Below, in pieces: positions 59,901-64,000 of a DNA stretch of 64,000 bases. Every line of letters begins with the position of its first letter. Position 1 is the stretch's first letter. Location: positions 14,525,389 to 14,589,388 of the forward strand of contig NC_063436.1 of NCBI RefSeq assembly GCF_020379485.1, written 5' to 3'. The translations under genes and the position numbers were made by a program. The notes below the pieces were generated by a model. That model saw only the letters and a list, made by a program, of their open reading frames with translations. It searched no databases and had not been told where the DNA came from. The DNA comes from Brassica napus. Taxonomy: Eukaryota > Streptophyta > Magnoliopsida > Brassicales > Brassicaceae.

Positions 59901-60800
59901 AGAAACTAATGGCAATGCCAATGAGAGTTCAGAGGGTGTGCATGGTGGTGCTGTGTGGGACATCTTTCGAAGAGAGGATGTTCCAAAACTTATTGAGTAT
60001 TTGGAAAGACACAAGCATGAGTTTCGCCATTTCTTTAACGAACCTGTGGAATCTGTAAGTGTCATCACAACATCACATTTGTAAATGATTAGTGTCTGAG
60101 AGAAAAATCTGGAATTTATGCTTTTGTTTAATTTTCAGGTTACTCACCCAATTCATGACCAGACCTTGTTCTTGACTGAAAGCCAGAAGAAACAGCTGAA
60201 AGAGGAGTTCGGTAAGATTCTTGTTTGGATTTTATCTTCTTTGCTATGGCGAAAATTCTGATATATGTTATTGTTCGTAAGCACAGATATAGAGCCATGG
60301 ACATTTGTGCAACACCTCGGCGAAGCTGTTTTTATCCCTGCAGGTTGTCCTCACCAAGTTAGAAATATACAGGTAAACAACGAGTCAAAAATCCCCCCTG
60401 TTGTTTTGACATCTCGTGTTTATGAATCAAGTAACTTTGTATCTATTTTCATTCATCCGGATCAACTCTCTTGGTTCATTTCAAAATGTTAATGATCCCT
60501 GAAATTGGAACTGTTTTACAGTCATGCATAAAGGTGGCACTTGATTTTGTTGCTCCTGAAAGCTTAGAGGAGTGCCTTAGGCTAACACAGGAGTTCCGGA
60601 GACTACCAAAAGACCACAGATCCAATGAAGATAAACTAGAGGTATTTTTTAACTATTTTTAACTATTCTCTGTGTGCTCTCTCTGTACTTACTTATCTTC
60701 TAACTGCATTTGGATGTAGCTTAAGAAAATAGTGCTGCATGCTGCCAGCTCAGCCATAAGAGAGGCACAAGATCTAATGCAAAACTCCATGACAGAATGA
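53986..60800 (+). CDS. JMJ27: JmjC-domain H3K9 demethylase, JMJ27-like
   Basis: Thirteen exons: 53986-54390, 54514-54650, 54725-54824, 54899-55028, 55111-55174, 58066-58687, 58753-59088, 59169-59454, 59522-60054, 60139-60211, 60287-60372, 60522-60641 and 60720-60800. The total of 2973 nt gives 990 aa without a stop. Exon 1 is charged with an Arg-Gly run. Exons 2-3 hold a RING-like zinc finger ([33 protein letters not shown]). Exon 6 has more Cys clusters, then [16 protein letters not shown], the start of the catalytic region. Iron ligands are KLHCDMSDA (His, Asp) and [12 protein letters not shown] (His), separated by a long Ser/Lys/Glu insert in exons 8-9. The KDM3/JHDM2 family removes H3K9me1/2; Arabidopsis JMJ27 (At4g00990) acts in defence and flowering. 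Intron 5 is 2.9 kb. Confidence 0.95.
55434..55840 (+). mobile_element. TRIM-type LTR retrotransposon inside JMJ27 intron 5
   Basis: Two similar direct segments occur: about 55434-55575 (TGTTATGTTCCACTTCCCTCAAGTGA) and about 55724-55840 (ATTATGTCCCACATCGCTCAAGTGA). Both continue TTAAGTCCATA-ATAATC-TTGATTCCCC/GATCCCC. Right after the first is TGGTATAAGAGCAG, a primer-binding site for initiator tRNA-Met (consensus TGGTATCAGAGC). Right before the second is a purine tract, AAAGGGGCAG. With LTRs near 130 bp and only about 150 bp inside, it is a terminal-repeat retrotransposon in miniature. Outer ends are approximate. Confidence 0.75.
56100..56423. mobile_element. Tourist-like (PIF/Harbinger) MITE inside JMJ27 intron 5
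   Basis: Bounded by TAA on both sides (56097-56099 and 56424-56426). The left end GAGCATCTCCAATCTCTCTA resembles the reverse complement of the right end, GACCATCGCTAACCCACC. CTCTATTTTC/GAAAATAGAG words pair further in. It is non-coding and 324 bp long. Confidence 0.7.
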
Positions 60801-61383
60801 TGCTAACAAAAGACTCACTGTAGGAAGAAGACATCAAGGTCTACATTGTAGGACTTGGTTTCTTCCCAAAGATCAAAATCAGAAGAAAGCCCTCTGTTTG
60901 CTTTGTCAGGGAACAATCTCCCGTGTAACATTATTGTATCAGTAAAACGATTCTGTGGCATTTATTTATGTAACATTATTGTATCAGTAAAATATTTGGT
61001 GGCATTTTACTTATGTAACGTTAGAACAAAGATCCTTCCATCTTGTTTTGAAGCAGTTGTAACCGTTGAAGTTTAAAGCTGATATATTGCAGTGTGGGTT
61101 ATGTCAAATAGTACACCAACAAAAAGAGAACCTCAAAAGGGTGTAGGCTCTTGAGAATTAAAAGACCTGTAAGATCATGAGAAGTATTGATTAAACTTCT
61201 AAGTAAAGATTGCTTTAAAAAATGAAAGAGTTATTGCATGTTGTTGGATTACTGAGTGTAGCACTTGGAGCTTAAAGCTGATATATTATTACACATGTGG
61301 GTTGTGGTGTATCAAATACTATAATTAACATAGAAACTTCAAAGAGTAGTAGAAGCCTTTGAGATACACTCCAGTTTTACTCT
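60801..61383. other. Convergent 3' flanks of JMJ27 and SDE2 with short repeats
   Basis: A unit of about 60 bp containing TGTAACATTATTGTATCAGTAAAA is repeated near 60925 and 60967. A second duplicated phrase, AAAGCTGATATATT followed by GTGGGTT and TCAAATA, occurs at about 61074 and 61272, an offset near 198 bp. Both 3' untranslated regions lie here. Confidence 0.6.
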
Positions 61384-63141
61384 TCATTTCTTCGCCAGCA
61401 ACTTCTTTGGAAGCTTATCTAATGGTGTCGACTTAAGTAAGAAGAGCCTTGCAGCCCGCTCTTGCAGTGTCCCTCCGCATTTCAGTCCATGTGACTGAAG
61501 CTCTGTCTTTAGTCTTTCCATCCCCATAACCTGAAACCAAAACAACAGATATTGATAAAAGTTTAGTAAGGATTTTGATGCAAGGTTGTGAGAAGCAATT
61601 AGATTTTCTGAAAGACATCATTATGAATTGAATTTTGCATATGAGAAGAATGAATCTATTACATACCTCCATATCTTTTGCTGAACTGAAGTCAGCAAAG
61701 TTAAGTGGTTCAACACGTTTGCAACACATTGCATCAACAGTCTCTGTTTCTCCAGCAACTCCTTCTTGCTTAACTTCAGAATCATTGCCTTGATTCTTAA
61801 CATCTACAACCGTTTCACAAGCTACTTCCACCAGATTCTTTTCTGCGTCTTTATATAAATTATCTTCCTTTTCAGTCTGAACCATTGCACCAACAAGTAA
61901 ATCATCCACTTTTCCTTCGTTAATCACTTGAACACCAGCAGTGGTTTCTCCCTTAAGTACATCTGAACTTTGATGTACTACTACAACGTCTTTACCAGAA
62001 GAATCACCATCATGTGCTCCAGCCATACCCGAGCCTGAGCTCTCAACTTGGCTACCATTGTTTTTCTCTTTCTCGTCCTCGTCGTCGCTGCTTTCATCAC
62101 TGTCACTAGCATCAACTGCTCTCTTTCCCTTCCTGAAAGAGAAAAACAAACACCACATCAACGGCAAGTAACAAAGATATGAAGAACCCAAGTAACAAAA
62201 CTACACCAACAGAATATAGCAAACAAGAGACTATCACGAATCATGACTTGTTTGTTCCTAACAATTTAAAGGAACCTACTTTTCAATCTATTAGTTCAAA
62301 GCGTACATTCAGCTATCGAAAGATACCATATCCCTTCCTAACATAGAAAAGTCTATCCATCATCCTCATCGCTGCTCTATCACCACCGTCCTCAACTGCT
62401 GTTTTACCCTTCCTAACAATTCAAAGGAACATACTTTTCCACCTTTCATTTCAAAGCACACATTGATCCAAGTATCTATAACCATGGAAAGATACAAAAG
62501 AGCTTTCTTTCTTCTTACCATATCTTGAGTCGCTTTGACTTCTCAGACTCTACACCAATCTTCCCCTTCCTCTTCCCACTCATAAAAGACTCTTTCAAAG
62601 CCAAATCCACAGCCTCAATACACTTATCAGACTCCTCCCTATACCTCTTCACATACTTCTGCGTAGCTCCATTCCCAACACCTTCCTTCACTTTACTCGC
62701 CTGCTTCTTAAGAAACTCCTCAGCCAACCTCTCAAGCTTCCTCTCCTCCTCACCTTCCTTCCACTCCTCGAGCCTCTTCTCCGCGTTCACGTGCCTCAGC
62801 CTCCGTCCGCTCATATCCCTACACGCGTCGAAGTTGTTCGTCTTCTTCTGCCCCGCCTTGGTGGCTGCGCCTCGAAGCAAGGAGCCGAATCCTCCTTTGC
62901 CTCCGCGGAGGGAGAGGACGAGGTTTACGGTGGCGTCGGGTTGAGAGACGGTGGACTCGTCGGAGATCTGGTAGCCTCCGCAGATCAGCCGCTGGAGATG
63001 CGTCGGGATGTGAGTGTGGTCGAAGATCCGCTGCTTGATCTGGTCGCCATAGGCTAAGGGAGAGGAGAAAGCTACGGTTATCGATTTTCCGTTGAGTAGC
63101 CTAACGAATAACTGCAACGGCTTAGGGCTCTGATCCGCCAT
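61384..63141 (-). CDS. SDE2: SDE2-like splicing regulator with cleavable ubiquitin-like fold
   Basis: Three exons, 62519-63141, 61667-62132 and 61384-61530, encode 411 aa. Residues 1-81 form a ubiquitin-like domain ([20 protein letters not shown]... [11 protein letters not shown]). It is followed at once by KGG, giving the invariant GGKGG at residues 80-84. In yeast and animals Sde2 is cut after this GG by deubiquitinases, and the Lys-starting C-part joins the spliceosome. The next region is charged and helical ([20 protein letters not shown]). A Ser/Asp/Glu linker follows. The end ([20 protein letters not shown] and [13 protein letters not shown]) is a SAP-like DNA/RNA-binding helix pair. 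Start set at MADQ (63141), not the ATG nine bases upstream, because MADQ matches the family. The Arabidopsis position is At4g01000. Confidence 0.93.
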
Positions 63142-64000
63142 TGTTAGCAAAGTTCAGTGATCGAAGAAGAAGAAAATCGATTTTGTGGAAATCACAACGA
63201 AATGTAAAAATCTTGGGATGGGCAATAAACCGAGCCGAACTTATGGTATTTCCGGTTAACGAAACTCGAACCTTAAATGGATCCGATAGAATCCAAAAGA
63301 TTCAAAATCCAAAAAATAGAGAATTTGTAGCAAACATGATCTTAATTTCTACTATGTATCCAAAATACACTAAAATATTTTTAAACATCTAAAATAGTTA
63401 TCTATACATAAATAATTGACTCAAATATTTATTTTAATATATATTTTTGGTATTTGGTTAGTATTAATATTTTTATATTTTGATGAATGAGTTTGCTTTT
63501 CAAGTTTAAACAATGTTTTTTAAAAAAGTTTAAATAATGTTTCTTACGTTGATATGATAGAATTGCTGGTTGTTAATTTTAATTTGTTTATATTTCATTA
63601 TGTATGATTTTTTCGTTTGTACAAAACTTTGATTTGTCATGCTATATATGATATTTTTACAAATAGTTCAAATAAGAGTTTTGTACTGTTGATAAACGAG
63701 TCTCTTAGAGTTATTTTGAAAAAAAACAATATAGTTTGATGAAGCACGTAAACAAATTTATTGACAAATCAATATTTCTGGAACCGATAACCCAATTAAT
63801 ATCTGAAACTGGAACTATTTTGTGTTCAATCAAATCTTGAACATGTAACTAAACACAAACTGAATCCTACGTGGTTTTTTATAATGTCCGAATAAAACTG
63901 AAATTTATGAAACTGAAAACGCGAAGCCCGAATGAACCCGAACCAAAACCTGATTGCGACCTGGATTACCCAGCCCTAGTAAAGTCTGTAATATGGTCAG
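63142..64000. other. SDE2 upstream region and degenerate repeat
   Basis: The first 100 bases are the SDE2 leader and promoter. From 63225 the sequence has AACCGAGCCGAAC, GAAACTCGAACC and, near 63900-63980, CCCGAATGAACCCGAACC and TACCCAGCCCTAG. These are the same degenerate CCGAA-type words seen at 16.9, 46.5 and 57.5 kb. No gene is seen. Confidence 0.4.

Noticed and set aside
62525..62944. 139-codon plus-strand frame
   Set aside because: Antisense to SDE2 exon 1, whose ubiquitin-like and GGKGG sequence is unmistakable.

Overview
This is plant nuclear DNA. It is about two-thirds A+T between genes, has short GT-AG introns, abundant MITEs, LINE relics and one TRIM, and contains a tRNA-derived SINE. 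Gene content and order point to a crucifer (Brassicaceae), most likely Brassica or a close relative. Nearly every intact gene resembles a gene from the top of Arabidopsis chromosome 4 (At4g00810 to At4g01450). Those names come from memory of the families and were not searched here.

Layout. Positions 1-8291 hold two tandem, minus-strand amino-acid exporters of the UMAMIT/WAT1 (nodulin MtN21) family; the first runs off the left edge. Between them lie two Mutator-type MITEs with clean target-site duplications and a decayed LINE. Positions 8.3-14.2 kb are repeat rich and include a complete non-autonomous CACTA element. An NHL/LEA-2 membrane protein (14.3-15.0 kb), a SINE (15.8 kb) and the Golgi tether subunit COG4 (17.7-20.1 kb) follow. 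After a LINE scrap at 20.6-20.9 kb the order jumps to the At4g00810 side: ribosomal stalk protein P1 (21.5-22.2 kb). Next comes an accessory island (22.5-30 kb) with two defensin-like genes, a Rab-escort-protein fragment, a UDP-galactose-transporter pseudogene, a Tourist foldback element and several LINE pieces. Then come IQD17 (31.9-33.8 kb), LIF2 (37.3-39.3 kb), a DHHC palmitoyltransferase (39.8-41.4 kb), a non-autonomous hAT element, OZI1/DUF1138 (42.8-43.1 kb) and ALMT10 (44.3-46.2 kb). After a long AT-rich spacer with one tRNA-Gln, the right end holds a broken and an intact tandem copy of the JmjC histone demethylase JMJ27 (49.4-53.0 and 54.0-60.8 kb) and the splicing factor SDE2 (61.4-63.1 kb).

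The genes are independent housekeeping, transport and chromatin loci, not an operon-like system. LIF2 and JMJ27 both act on chromatin and SDE2 in RNA processing, but their proximity looks inherited. The most informative signals are structural: a junction joining two Arabidopsis-separated blocks, a tandem demethylase duplicate with a broken copy, a 2.9-kb intron in the intact JMJ27 loaded with transposons, and many elements whose ends and target-site duplications can be read directly. I found no convincing evidence of a wholly new biological system.
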